From positions 23,124-87,123 of the forward strand of contig JADBKH010000013.1 of the NCBI GenBank assembly GCA_014896485.1: 64,000 nucleotides of DNA, read 5' to 3'. Position 1 is the stretch's first letter; every line of letters starts with the position of its first letter. Position numbers and translations under genes: made by a program. The stretch comes from Bacillota bacterium (lineage in GTDB: Bacteria > Bacillota > Bacilli > Bu12). Positions 7,415 through 15,722 of this stretch are shown piece after piece. Under the pieces are notes generated by a model. It was given only the letters and a program-made list of their open reading frames with translations, was not told the DNA's origin and did not search any database.

Positions 7415-10084
7415 ATGGAAGCAGCCGAAGAGGTCTTGTTGCGGGATGGACAGACGGCGATGGTGCGCACTGCTACGGAAACCGATCATGCGCTTGTCGC
7501 TGCATTTGTACGAGCATACACTGCAGAGCCACATCTGTTGGCGTTGTTTGGTGTGGACAGTCCGCTGGAGAGCCGTCTGCCAGGGCAGCGGCACACCCTG
7601 TTGGCCTACCAGGGGAGTGGGGAGGCGCTTCAACTGATCGGCGCAGCCGTGTGGGTGCGCCCAGAGGAGCAGGCGGAGACGGCCGAGGTTGGCTTTCTCG
7701 TCCATCCTGCCAAGCGCCGGCTGGGTTTGGCCTCGATCCTGTTGGAGCGGTTGGCGCTCTCCGCACTCCAGACCGGCATCCACGTCTTTGAAGCGCTTTT
7801 GGCACAGGAGAACCGGGAGATGCTTCAAGTGTTACAGGGCAGTGGCTTTGAGCTGCTTCCCCAAGAAGCCCCGCCGGGTTGGGTGCGCCTGCGCTTTGCC
7901 ATTCGGCCCAACCGCCGCAGCATCGAGATGTCCGAACGGCGAGAGCGGGTGGCGACCATCGCCTCTCTGGTGCCGTTTTTTCGTCCGAAAAGCGTCGCTG
8001 TCATCGGTGCTTCCCGCAACCCCGATGCGATTGGGCGGCGGATCTTCGATTACCTGATCTTCAATCGCTTTCAGGGGCCCGCCTACCCGGTCAACCCTTC
8101 TGCACAGGTGGTTGGCTCTGTGGTGGCCTACCCCAGTGTGAGCGCGATTCCGGGCCCGGTCGATCTGGCAGTGATCGCAGTGCCACGCGACGCGGTCTTG
8201 GGAGTGATCGAGGAATGTGGCAAGAAGGGCATCCGCGCGGCTGTCATCATTACGGCCGGTTTTTCGGAAACCGGCCGTGAAGGGCGGGCATTGCAGGCGC
8301 GGCTGGTCGAAGTGGCGCACAGCTACGGTATGCGCATTATCGGCCCCAACGGACTGGGCCTGATCAACACGGACCCCGCGATTCGTCTCAACGCCAGTTT
8401 TTCGCCGATCTTTCCGCCCCACGGGCATGTGGCGATGTCTTCGCAAAGTGGCGCACTCGGTTTAGCCATCCTGCAGTACGCCCAGCAGATGGAGCTGGGC
8501 CTTTCCAATTTTGTAAGTATTGGAAACAAAGCGGATGTTTCCGGCAACGATTTGATGGAGTACTGGGAGGAAGACCCCCAGACCGACGTGATCCTGCTCT
8601 ACCTGGAGTCGATTCGCAATCCGGTGCGCTTTGCCCGCGTCGCCCGGCGTGTCGGGTGCAAGAAACCCGTGATCGTCGTCAAAAGTGGGCGGACCTCTGC
8701 CGGACACCGTGCGGCGGGTTCCCACACGGCTGCACTGGCCGCCAACGAGAGCCTCGTCGACGCGCTCTTCGCCCAGTCCAGGGTGTTGCGGGTGGATACC
8801 TTGGAAGAAATGTTCGATCTGGCCGCGCTGCTGGCCGATCAGCCCTTGCCTGCCGGCCGACGGGTCGCTGTCGTCACCAACGCGGGTGGTCCTGGGATCT
8901 TGGCCACCGATGCCCTTGCATCAATGGGACTCGAGGTTTCCGAAACTCCAGAAGCGTTGCGTGAGCAGCTGCGTCCCTTCCTTCCGGCAGAAGCGAGCCT
9001 GCACAATCCGGTTGATATGATTGCTTCAGCAACCGCGGATCAGTTTCGACAGACCCTGGAAAAGATGCTCAGCGAGCCTGGGTACGATGCGGCGATGGCC
9101 ATCTTCATTCCAGTTGGGTTGACAGCGACTGCCGAAGTGGCCGAGGCGATTCGCCAGGCTGTTCGCGCGACACGGACTCGGGGGATCGTCAAGCCGGTGA
9201 TCGCTGTCCTGATGGATCAGCAGGCTCCTGCGACGATCGAGGTGGATGGCACCGTAGTGCCCAACTACCGTTTTCCCGAAAGTGCCGCCCGCGCTCTGGC
9301 ACGGGCCTATCAATATGCCCAGTGGCGCACCGAACCGGAGGGCAACATTCCCGATTTTCCCGATTTGGACATTGATAGAGCCCGAGCATTGGTTCGCGAG
9401 GCACAGGCAGAAGGGAAAGATTGGCTCTCTCCGGAAGAGATTGAACGTTTGTTTGCATGCTTCCACTTGCCTACGGTGACCAGCAGGGTGGTGCCTACAC
9501 CCGATGAAGCGGGGGCCGCTGCAGAGCAGCTCGGATTTCCGGTCGTCGTCAAGATGGTCTCGCAGACGTTGCAACATAAGTCCGAGTGGGGAGGCGTCGT
9601 TGTCGGCTTGCAAGAGGGTGCAGCTGTGCGTGACGCGTGTGCATCGATTGCTGCACGACTGCACGCTTCGGGGCATGCGGACGAGCTGGACGGCTTTCTT
9701 ATCCAACAGCAGGTTGTTGGCGGTATCGAGTTGATGGTCGGAATGACGCATGATCCGCAATTTGGCCCACTGGTGGCTTTTGGCTTGGGGGGCATCTATG
9801 TCGAGGTGCTGCGAGACGTGGTCTTTCGCATTACGCCACTGACGGATCGGAATGCCTACGAGATGGTACGCAGCATCCGCGGCTATCGGCTCTTGGAAGG
9901 CTTCCGGGGAACGCCTCCTGCCGATGTTGCTGCCATTGAAGAACTGTTGCTGCGCGTCTCCCGGATGGTCGAAGAACTACCTGAATTGGCCGAGCTGGAC
10001 CTCAATCCCGTCATCGCCTTGCCTCAGGGCGAAGGGTGTCGCATTGTCGATGCGCGGGTGCGTCTTCTCGGTTCCTTGACTTAG
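7415..10084 (+). CDS. GNAT acetyltransferase fused to ADP-forming acyl-CoA synthetase (Pat-like)
   Basis: About 889 residues. An N-terminal GNAT domain (about 15-155, VGFLVHPAKRRLGLASILLERL as the acetyl-CoA loop) precedes the synthetase. The CoA-binding Rossmann domain starts near 186 (SVAVIGASRNPDAIG), ligase-CoA domains follow with the phospho-His motif GSHTAALA near 435, and an ATP-grasp domain lies from about 700 (FPVVVKM to LAELDLNPV). Relatives either make acyl-CoA from acid, ATP and CoA or act as lysine acetyltransferases with a degenerate synthetase half. The ATG at 7415 is chosen for its upstream GAGGAGG; the ATG at 7382 is possible. It precedes the Mo-hydroxylase operon, which has its own promoter. 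Confidence 0.8.
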   Translation: MEAAEEVLLRDGQTAMVRTATETDHALVAAFVRAYTAEPHLLALFGVDSPLESRLPGQRHTLLAYQGSGEALQLIGAAVWVRPEEQAETAEVGFLVHPAKRRLGLASILLERLALSALQTGIHVFEALLAQENREMLQVLQGSGFELLPQEAPPGWVRLRFAIRPNRRSIEMSERRERVATIASLVPFFRPKSVAVIGASRNPDAIGRRIFDYLIFNRFQGPAYPVNPSAQVVGSVVAYPSVSAIPGPVDLAVIAVPRDAVLGVIEECGKKGIRAAVIITAGFSETGREGRALQARLVEVAHSYGMRIIGPNGLGLINTDPAIRLNASFSPIFPPHGHVAMSSQSGALGLAILQYAQQMELGLSNFVSIGNKADVSGNDLMEYWEEDPQTDVILLYLESIRNPVRFARVARRVGCKKPVIVVKSGRTSAGHRAAGSHTAALAANESLVDALFAQSRVLRVDTLEEMFDLAALLADQPLPAGRRVAVVTNAGGPGILATDALASMGLEVSETPEALREQLRPFLPAEASLHNPVDMIASATADQFRQTLEKMLSEPGYDAAMAIFIPVGLTATAEVAEAIRQAVRATRTRGIVKPVIAVLMDQQAPATIEVDGTVVPNYRFPESAARALARAYQYAQWRTEPEGNIPDFPDLDIDRARALVREAQAEGKDWLSPEEIERLFACFHLPTVTSRVVPTPDEAGAAAEQLGFPVVVKMVSQTLQHKSEWGGVVVGLQEGAAVRDACASIAARLHASGHADELDGFLIQQQVVGGIELMVGMTHDPQFGPLVAFGLGGIYVEVLRDVVFRITPLTDRNAYEMVRSIRGYRLLEGFRGTPPADVAAIEELLLRVSRMVEELPELAELDLNPVIALPQGEGCRIVDARVRLLGSLT

Positions 10085-10104
10085 CCCATGTGGGCCGCTA
10101 CACT
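10076..10104 (+). promoter_or_regulatory. Promoter of the Mo-hydroxylase operon with internal palindrome
   Basis: TTGACT (10076-10081), a 17-nt spacer and TACACT (10099-10104), beginning inside the last codons of the synthetase gene. The spacer holds the palindrome GCCCATGTGGGC (10084-10095), a good position for an operator. Confidence 0.65.
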
Positions 10105-10191
10105 AACGTAAGAAGCAATGTTCTTTATTTACTAAATGCCGCTTTATTTGAACGATAACTTTTTGAGCAGGTGAGATGGAGGGTTGTATCC

Positions 10192-10644
10192 ATGCAGATC
10201 AAGGGCGATCAGCTCTTGTCAGGACCTCCGGAAGTCGTCTACGAGCAGCTGATGGATCCCGAGATCTTGGCGAAGGCAATTCCAGGATGCAAAGCGCTGA
10301 ACAAGGTGGCTGAAAACAAGTATCAAGGCGAGCTGGAGTTGGGCGTGGCAGCCATCAAAGGACATTATGTCGGCGAAGTCGAAATCCGGGATCCTCAGCC
10401 GCCCAATCGCTATGTGATGGCGGTTTCAGGGCAGGGAGGTCCGGGCTTTGTCAATGCCGAGCTGAACTTTACCCTTACCCCCCACGGCAACGATACGAGC
10501 CTGTATTACGAAGGAGAGGCCCAAGTGGGGGGCAAAATCGCCGGCGTCGGCCAACGAATGTTGGGCGGTGTGGCCAAAATGATCGCCAAGCAATTTTTCT
10601 CGGCGATGTCGAAGGCGATCGCGGCACAAGAGAAGACCCAGTGA
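10192..10644 (+). CDS. CoxG-like SRPBCC family protein
   Basis: 150 residues of the carbon monoxide dehydrogenase subunit G family: lipid/ligand-binding START-like fold, with the typical opening MQIKGDQLLSGPPEVVYEQLMDPEILAKAIPGC. In Oligotropha, CoxG helps anchor the CO dehydrogenase to the membrane, and related proteins recruit other hydroxylases or carry quinone or lipid. The ATG at 10192 follows GGAGGG at good spacing. It is the first gene after the promoter at 10076-10104 and lies 49 nt before the FAD subunit. The long C-terminal tail of some CoxG proteins is absent. Confidence 0.85.
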   Translation: MQIKGDQLLSGPPEVVYEQLMDPEILAKAIPGCKALNKVAENKYQGELELGVAAIKGHYVGEVEIRDPQPPNRYVMAVSGQGGPGFVNAELNFTLTPHGNDTSLYYEGEAQVGGKIAGVGQRMLGGVAKMIAKQFFSAMSKAIAAQEKTQ

Positions 10645-10693
10645 TTTTCTTTGGGAAGTATGCAGTCCGAATGTACAAGGGGGAGGTGCCTCG

Positions 10694-11569
10694 GTGAAGC
10701 CAGCGACGTTTTCATATGCGGCACCACGTACGGTGGAAGAGGCGATCGAGCTGTTGGAAGCTTACGGGGACGACGCCAAGGTATTGGCTGGGGGTCAAAG
10801 TTTGGTGCCGCTGCTGAACATGCGGTTGGCACAGCCCAAAGTCTTGGTCGACATCAATGCGGTGGAAGGTTTTGACGAGATCGTCGAAGAGGAAGGTTTC
10901 GTCTATGTCCCGATGCGGGTGCGCCATGTGCAGGGCGAACGCTCGCCGTTGCTTCGGGAAAAGCTGCCGGTCGTCAGCGAAGCAGTGCACCAGATCGGCC
11001 ATCCCCAGATCCGCAATCGTGGGACCATGTGTGGAAGTGTGGCCCACGCCGATCCGGCGTCGGAATTGCCCGCCGTCTTGATGGCGCTGGACGGTCGGAT
11101 AGTGGTGAAAAGCGGGGACGGAGAGGAACAGATTACGCCAGAAGATTTCTTTTTAACTTATTTGACCACCTCCCTGCAGCCGGGACAGTTGGTGACCGCG
11201 TTGCGCTTTCCGCTTTTGCCGCCCAATAGCAGTGCTGCCTTTGTCGAATTTGCCCAACGTCCAGGGGACTTTGCCCTCTGTGGCGTGGCGGCCTACCTGC
11301 ATCTGGATGAGGGTGGGACGATTGCCGAGGCACGCCTGGCCCTGATGGGTGTCGGCGGCACGCCGTTTTGTGCAGAACAGGCTGAAGCAGTACTCCAGGG
11401 AGAGCGCCCTTCGGCAGCGTTGTTTGCCGAAGCGGCAGAGACAGTCAGCCAAGAGGTCGATCCGGATAGCGACATTCATGCCTCAGCCGAATACCGCCGC
11501 CACCTGGCCAAAGTACTTATCCCACAAGCGTTGGAAATGGCTGCAGCACGTCTTGGAGAGGAGCGGTGA
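10694..11569 (+). CDS. Mo-hydroxylase FAD-binding (medium, CoxM-like) subunit
   Basis: 291 residues of the FAD-binding PCMH type. The signature FAD motif AGGQSLVPLLNMR is near residue 33 and the second motif IRNRGTMCGSVAHADP near residue 105. The C-terminal CO-dehydrogenase flavoprotein domain follows. It passes electrons from the 2Fe-2S subunit to an external acceptor. The GTG start has GGGGGAGG upstream. It overlaps the small-subunit gene by 4 nt (GTGA), so the two are translationally coupled. The substrate of the complex cannot be told from this subunit. Confidence 0.9.
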   Translation: MKPATFSYAAPRTVEEAIELLEAYGDDAKVLAGGQSLVPLLNMRLAQPKVLVDINAVEGFDEIVEEEGFVYVPMRVRHVQGERSPLLREKLPVVSEAVHQIGHPQIRNRGTMCGSVAHADPASELPAVLMALDGRIVVKSGDGEEQITPEDFFLTYLTTSLQPGQLVTALRFPLLPPNSSAAFVEFAQRPGDFALCGVAAYLHLDEGGTIAEARLALMGVGGTPFCAEQAEAVLQGERPSAALFAEAAETVSQEVDPDSDIHASAEYRRHLAKVLIPQALEMAAARLGEER

Positions 11570-12090
11570 ACATGGTCATACCGGTAGAGACGGCAACGAT
11601 TACGGTGACGGTCGACGGCCGCCCTTATACAGCGACGGTCGAAGCGCGCAAGACACTGGCGGATTTCCTTCGGGAAGAGTGTGGGCTGACAGGCACCCAC
11701 CTGGGTTGCGAACACGGCGTCTGTGGGGCCTGTACGGTCTTGCTCAATGACAGCGCGGTGCGCTCCTGCCTGACCTTTGCCATCCAGGCGGACGGCCAAG
11801 AGGTGATGACCGTCGAGGGATTGGCAGCACCAGATGGCACCCTGCATCCCATCCAGCAGGCCTTCTGGGAGAATCACGCTCTCCAATGCGCCTTCTGTAC
11901 ATCGGGTTTTCTGATGACCACCTACGCCTTTTTGAAGGAAAACCCCAATCCGAGTGAGGAAGAGATCCGCGAGACGCTCACTGGAAACATCTGCCGCTGC
12001 ACGGGGTATCAGAATATTGTGGCGGCAGTCGCAGATGCGGCAGCCCGGTTACGTGGGGAGAAGCACACTCAACCGGTAGGGGGTGTGTGA
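11566..12090 (+). CDS. Mo-hydroxylase 2Fe-2S (small, CoxS-like) subunit
   Basis: 174 residues. The N-terminal plant-ferredoxin-like cluster uses CEHGVCGACTVLL, and the C-terminal four-helix cluster uses CAFCTSGF and CRCTGYQNIV. These are all the cysteines expected for the proximal and distal 2Fe-2S centres. It relays electrons from the molybdenum centre to FAD. It starts with GTG overlapping the FAD-subunit stop; the ATG two codons later is an alternative. It carries a slightly extended N-terminus (about ten residues before the ferredoxin strand) and ends immediately before the large-subunit ATG. Confidence 0.9.
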   Translation: MNMVIPVETATITVTVDGRPYTATVEARKTLADFLREECGLTGTHLGCEHGVCGACTVLLNDSAVRSCLTFAIQADGQEVMTVEGLAAPDGTLHPIQQAFWENHALQCAFCTSGFLMTTYAFLKENPNPSEEEIRETLTGNICRCTGYQNIVAAVADAAARLRGEKHTQPVGGV

Positions 12091-12091
12091 G

Positions 12092-14437
12092 ATGAGCGCG
12101 CCGATTGCCACTCGCCCCCAATTTGCCGGCCAACGGATCAAGCGCCTGGAAGATCCCCGTTTTCTGACCGGCCACGGACAGTATGTGGCCGATATCCAAC
12201 TGAGTGGAACCGTACATGTCGCCTTTGTGCGCAGCAATTATGCCCATGCCCACATCAAAGGGATCAACGCCGAGGAGGCACGGAAAGATCCCCGCTGTTT
12301 CGCTGTCTTGACCGGAGCGGAACTGGCCCAGGCGAAGGTCTTTTTGCCGGGCGCACAAAATGCCCCCTTGCCGGCGCTGGCGATCGACGAGGTCTGCTAC
12401 GTGGGCCAGCCGATCTGCGCCGTGGTGGCCACCGATCGCTATGCCGCCGAGGATTTGGCCGAGACGATCGAGGTAAATTACGATCCGTTGCCGGCGGTCG
12501 TCGATACCCTGGCGGCGACACAACCCAATGCGCCCAAGGCCAACCTGGCTTTCCCTACACCGGGAAACGTCTTTTTCCACATGGAGCACGCGACCGATGG
12601 GATCGACGATCTCTTCGCTGATCCACAGGTGGTGGTGGTTCGCCAAACCTTCCGCACGCAGCGACAGACCGGCATGCCCATGGAGACGCGTGGCATTGTG
12701 GCCAGCTGGGAGCCTGGGACCGCATCGTTGACCGTCTATGCAGCGACCCAGATGCCCCATGGACTACGGGACACCCTGGCGGCAGCCTTGCACCTCTCCC
12801 AGTCGAAAGTCCGGGTTATCTCGCCGGATGTCGGCGGGGGTTTCGGCATGAAAGCACCGGTCTATCCGGAAGACGTCGTCGTCAGCTTCTTGGCCCAGCA
12901 GTTGGGGCGGCCCGTCAAGTGGATCTCCGATCGGCGCGAAGGGATTCTCGCCGATACCCATGCCCGCGACGGCTTGCACATCGCCGAAGCGGCTTTCAGC
13001 AAGGATGGCCTCTTTTTGGGACTGCGTGACCACATGATCTCACCGGCTGGGGCGTACCCGCTTGGGCTCTCGGGTGCTGTGGCGGAGACCGTGCTGGCGA
13101 CCCTGGTGCTGCCTGGCCCCTACAAGGTGCAGCAATACGCCTGGCAGATCGATGGCGTACTGACCAATACCACGCCGACCGGCACCTATCGGGGCGTGTG
13201 GGGACCGGCGGCTACCTGGGTGCAGGAGGGCATGATCGAGCGCGCGGCCCGCCAGCTCGGGATCGATCGGGTGGAGATTCGCCTGAAGAACATGGTGCGG
13301 AAAGAGGAATTCCCCTATCACTCGGTCGCCGGTGTCGTCTATGATCCCGGCTCTTACCAGGAATCGCTGCAGTTGGCGATGGAGAAGATCGGCTACGCCG
13401 GTTTTGAAGAAGAACGTCGCCAGGCGGCGGCGCAAGGACGCACTTTGGGGTTGGGTATCGCCTGCTTCATCGAGCCGACGGCGATGGGGGTGATGGGTGA
13501 CGAACCGCTGACGGTTCCCAACGACGTCGCTTCGATTCGCATCGAGCCATCTGGCCAGGTGATCGCCCAGGTGGGGATCTCCAGCCATGGACAGGGGCAC
13601 GAGACGACCGTTGCCCAGCTCATCGCCGATCAGCTCGGCGTCGATGTGCAAAACGTGACGGTGCTCCACGGTGATACGGCAGCCGTGCCTTATGGCGGCG
13701 GCACAGGTGGCAGCCGCTCGATCACGATCGGTGGCGGTGCGGCTATTTTGGCGGCCCAAGAGTTGCGTCAGAAGGTGTTGCAGATTGCCGGTCACCTGCT
13801 GGAGGCGGCACCCGAAGATCTGGAGATCGCAGACAGCACCATCCAGGTCAAGGGCGTTCCGGGGCGTACGGTGACCCTTGCCCAAGTGGCTCAGACCGCC
13901 TATATGCTGCCGCAAAAGTTGCCGCAGGGAGTGGAACCGGGCTTGGAGGCCACCAAACGCTACACGCCACCCCCGATCACCTTCTCCAACGGTTGTCACG
14001 CTGCAGTTGTCGAGATCGACCGTGCGACCGGTGCAGTCAAGGTACTTCGCTATGTGGTGGTCGAAGATTGCGGCAAGATGGTCAACCCGATGATTGTCGA
14101 AGGGCAGATCACCGGCGGCGTCGCCCAAGGGGTGGGCAGTGCTTTTCTGGAGCAGCTGGTCTACGATGAGAACGGGCAGTTGATGACGACGACCTGGATG
14201 GATTACCTGATGCCGGAGAGTACCGACGCGCCAAAAGTGGATTTTGGGCATATCGAAACGCCAAGCCAAAACCCGGGTGGAATGAAAGGAATGGGGGAGT
14301 CGTCGCTGATCGCTTCGCCAACTGCGCTGGTAAGTGCTGTCGAAGATGCGCTGGGGGTTTGGGTGGGGGCGTTGCCCTTGACGCCACAGCGGGTACTTGC
14401 TTTGGCAGAAGGCCGGCAGGAGGATGCGGGGGCATAA
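12092..14437 (+). CDS. Mo-hydroxylase molybdopterin (large) subunit, xanthine dehydrogenase family, substrate unknown
   Basis: About 781 residues of the aldehyde oxidase/xanthine dehydrogenase large-subunit fold. The opening RIKRLEDPRFLTGHGQYVADI is CoxL-like; the molybdopterin-contacting GGGFGMKAP and the catalytic Glu region KGMGESSLIASP are present. The loop that in form I CO dehydrogenase reads AYxCSFR (Cys bound to copper) and in form II AYRGAGR reads TYRGVWGP here, without the cysteine. It is therefore not a classical CO dehydrogenase. It could oxidise an aromatic, N-heterocyclic or CoA-bound substrate; this is open. The ATG at 12092 follows GTAGGGGG. Confidence 0.85.
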   Translation: MSAPIATRPQFAGQRIKRLEDPRFLTGHGQYVADIQLSGTVHVAFVRSNYAHAHIKGINAEEARKDPRCFAVLTGAELAQAKVFLPGAQNAPLPALAIDEVCYVGQPICAVVATDRYAAEDLAETIEVNYDPLPAVVDTLAATQPNAPKANLAFPTPGNVFFHMEHATDGIDDLFADPQVVVVRQTFRTQRQTGMPMETRGIVASWEPGTASLTVYAATQMPHGLRDTLAAALHLSQSKVRVISPDVGGGFGMKAPVYPEDVVVSFLAQQLGRPVKWISDRREGILADTHARDGLHIAEAAFSKDGLFLGLRDHMISPAGAYPLGLSGAVAETVLATLVLPGPYKVQQYAWQIDGVLTNTTPTGTYRGVWGPAATWVQEGMIERAARQLGIDRVEIRLKNMVRKEEFPYHSVAGVVYDPGSYQESLQLAMEKIGYAGFEEERRQAAAQGRTLGLGIACFIEPTAMGVMGDEPLTVPNDVASIRIEPSGQVIAQVGISSHGQGHETTVAQLIADQLGVDVQNVTVLHGDTAAVPYGGGTGGSRSITIGGGAAILAAQELRQKVLQIAGHLLEAAPEDLEIADSTIQVKGVPGRTVTLAQVAQTAYMLPQKLPQGVEPGLEATKRYTPPPITFSNGCHAAVVEIDRATGAVKVLRYVVVEDCGKMVNPMIVEGQITGGVAQGVGSAFLEQLVYDENGQLMTTTWMDYLMPESTDAPKVDFGHIETPSQNPGGMKGMGESSLIASPTALVSAVEDALGVWVGALPLTPQRVLALAEGRQEDAGA

Positions 14438-14458
14438 CCGAACCTCCCGCAAAGTGGG

Positions 14459-15367
14459 ATGCAGAAGCGGGGGATGAGCGTCATCGAGGGATTGGATGCG
14501 GCAGCGATTCAACGTGCACTGCGCGAGCGGCACTACCTCGCCGAGATGTCGGTTGCAGTCGCTTTGCAGTTGGTGCTGACGCTGGAGAAGCCCTTGTTGA
14601 TCGAGGGGCCGGCTGGCGTCGGCAAAACAGAGATTGCCAAAACGCTGGCCGACGTGTTGCAAACGCGGCTGATTCGGCTGCAGTGCTACGAGGGATTGGA
14701 TGCGACAACAGCGCTGTATGAGTGGAACTATCCGAAGCAGATGCTGCACATTCGCTTGAGTGAACAATCTGACCAAAGCGTCGCCGAGCGCGAAGCCGAG
14801 ATCTTTGGCGAGTCGTTTTTGCTGCGGCGACCGCTGTTGGAAGCGATTAGCCAACCCGATGCTTCTCCCGTTCTACTCATCGATGAGATCGACCGTGCCG
14901 ATGAGGCATTTGAGGCTTTCTTGTTGGAGTTGCTCGGTGAGTTTCAGGTGACGATTCCAGAGTTGGGGACGATTAAGGCCAAGCATCGGCCCTATGTCCT
15001 CCTGACCAGCAACCGGACGCGGGAGCTCTCCGACGCGCTGCGGCGGCGCTGCCTGTATCAATGGATTCCTTATCCCGACAGGCAGAAAGAGCAAGAGATC
15101 CTCCAGGCCCGCGTGCCCGGCATCGACCAGCGTCTAGCTGCCGAGATCGCTGCATTCGTCGCTCAGTTGCGCGAACTGCCGTTGAGCAAGGTGCCGGGTG
15201 CTTCAGAGACCCTCGATTGGGCGAACGCGCTGATCCTGCTGCATCGGGATGCACTCGACGAGCAGACCGTGCGCGAGACCCTTTCCTGTCTGCTCAAGGA
15301 TCGGGAAGATGTGGAGATCCTCGAAAATTCCGGCGTGGCACAATTGCTGGCTACAGCAAAGAGGTGA
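14459..15367 (+). CDS. MoxR/CoxD-type AAA+ ATPase
   Basis: 302 residues. Walker A GPAGVGKTE is near residue 48, Walker B LLIDEIDRAD near 145, sensor 1 LTSNRTRELSDALRRRC near 185. CoxD of CO dehydrogenase operons is a partially unfolding chaperone that helps build the metal-sulfur active site. By position this protein should mature the large subunit encoded just upstream. The VWA partner (CoxE) usually encoded next to it is missing in this operon. The start at 14459 (MQKRGMSV) or the ATG at 14474 cannot be resolved. Confidence 0.85.
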   Translation: MQKRGMSVIEGLDAAAIQRALRERHYLAEMSVAVALQLVLTLEKPLLIEGPAGVGKTEIAKTLADVLQTRLIRLQCYEGLDATTALYEWNYPKQMLHIRLSEQSDQSVAEREAEIFGESFLLRRPLLEAISQPDASPVLLIDEIDRADEAFEAFLLELLGEFQVTIPELGTIKAKHRPYVLLTSNRTRELSDALRRRCLYQWIPYPDRQKEQEILQARVPGIDQRLAAEIAAFVAQLRELPLSKVPGASETLDWANALILLHRDALDEQTVRETLSCLLKDREDVEILENSGVAQLLATAKR

Positions 15368-15371
15368 GGAT

Positions 15372-15722
15372 ATGAGCGAGATGGATCAAGTCTTTGAGAC
15401 GATCGAAGAAGCAAGGCAAAAAGGAGAGCCTGTCGCCGTCGCGACCGTCGTGCGGGTAAACGGTTCTGCCTACCGGCGGGAGGGAGCCAAACTCGCCGTC
15501 GATGCTTCTGGCAATGTCCACGGTACGATCTCAGGGGGTTGTTTGGAACCAGACGTGGCAGAAGTGGCCAAAGAGGTCTTGCGCAGTGGTCAGCCGGCGC
15601 TGCGCCATTACGACTTGGATGAAGATACTGTCTTCAGCTTGGGACTGGGCTGCAGTGGGACCGTCGACGTCTACATCGAACCAGTCGTGTCGCAGACGCC
15701 GGAGGATTCGGAACATGCCTGA
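15372..15722 (+). CDS. XdhC-like protein, CoxI domain only
   Basis: 116 residues covering the N-terminal XdhC/CoxI domain. The conserved VATVVRVNGSAYRREGAKL and the cysteine motif GTISGGCLEPDV are present, then a short acidic tail and no Rossmann domain. XdhC proteins bind molybdenum cofactor, promote its sulfuration and insert it into xanthine dehydrogenase-type enzymes. ATG at 15372 with GAGGTGAGGA just upstream, four bases after the MoxR gene stop. It overlaps the next gene, a longer XdhC paralogue, by 8 nt, so the two may work as a pair. Confidence 0.8.
   Translation: MSEMDQVFETIEEARQKGEPVAVATVVRVNGSAYRREGAKLAVDASGNVHGTISGGCLEPDVAEVAKEVLRSGQPALRHYDLDEDTVFSLGLGCSGTVDVYIEPVVSQTPEDSEHA

Noticed and set aside
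12092-14437. True carbon monoxide dehydrogenase (coxL)
   Set aside because: The loop reads TYRGVWGP and lacks the copper-binding cysteine of AYxCSFR, so only family membership is claimed.
13040-14854. 604-codon minus-strand ORF opposite the large hydroxylase subunit
   Set aside because: It lies antisense to a protein with clear family motifs, is Arg/His/Leu-rich like a shadow frame, and has no ribosome site or family match.
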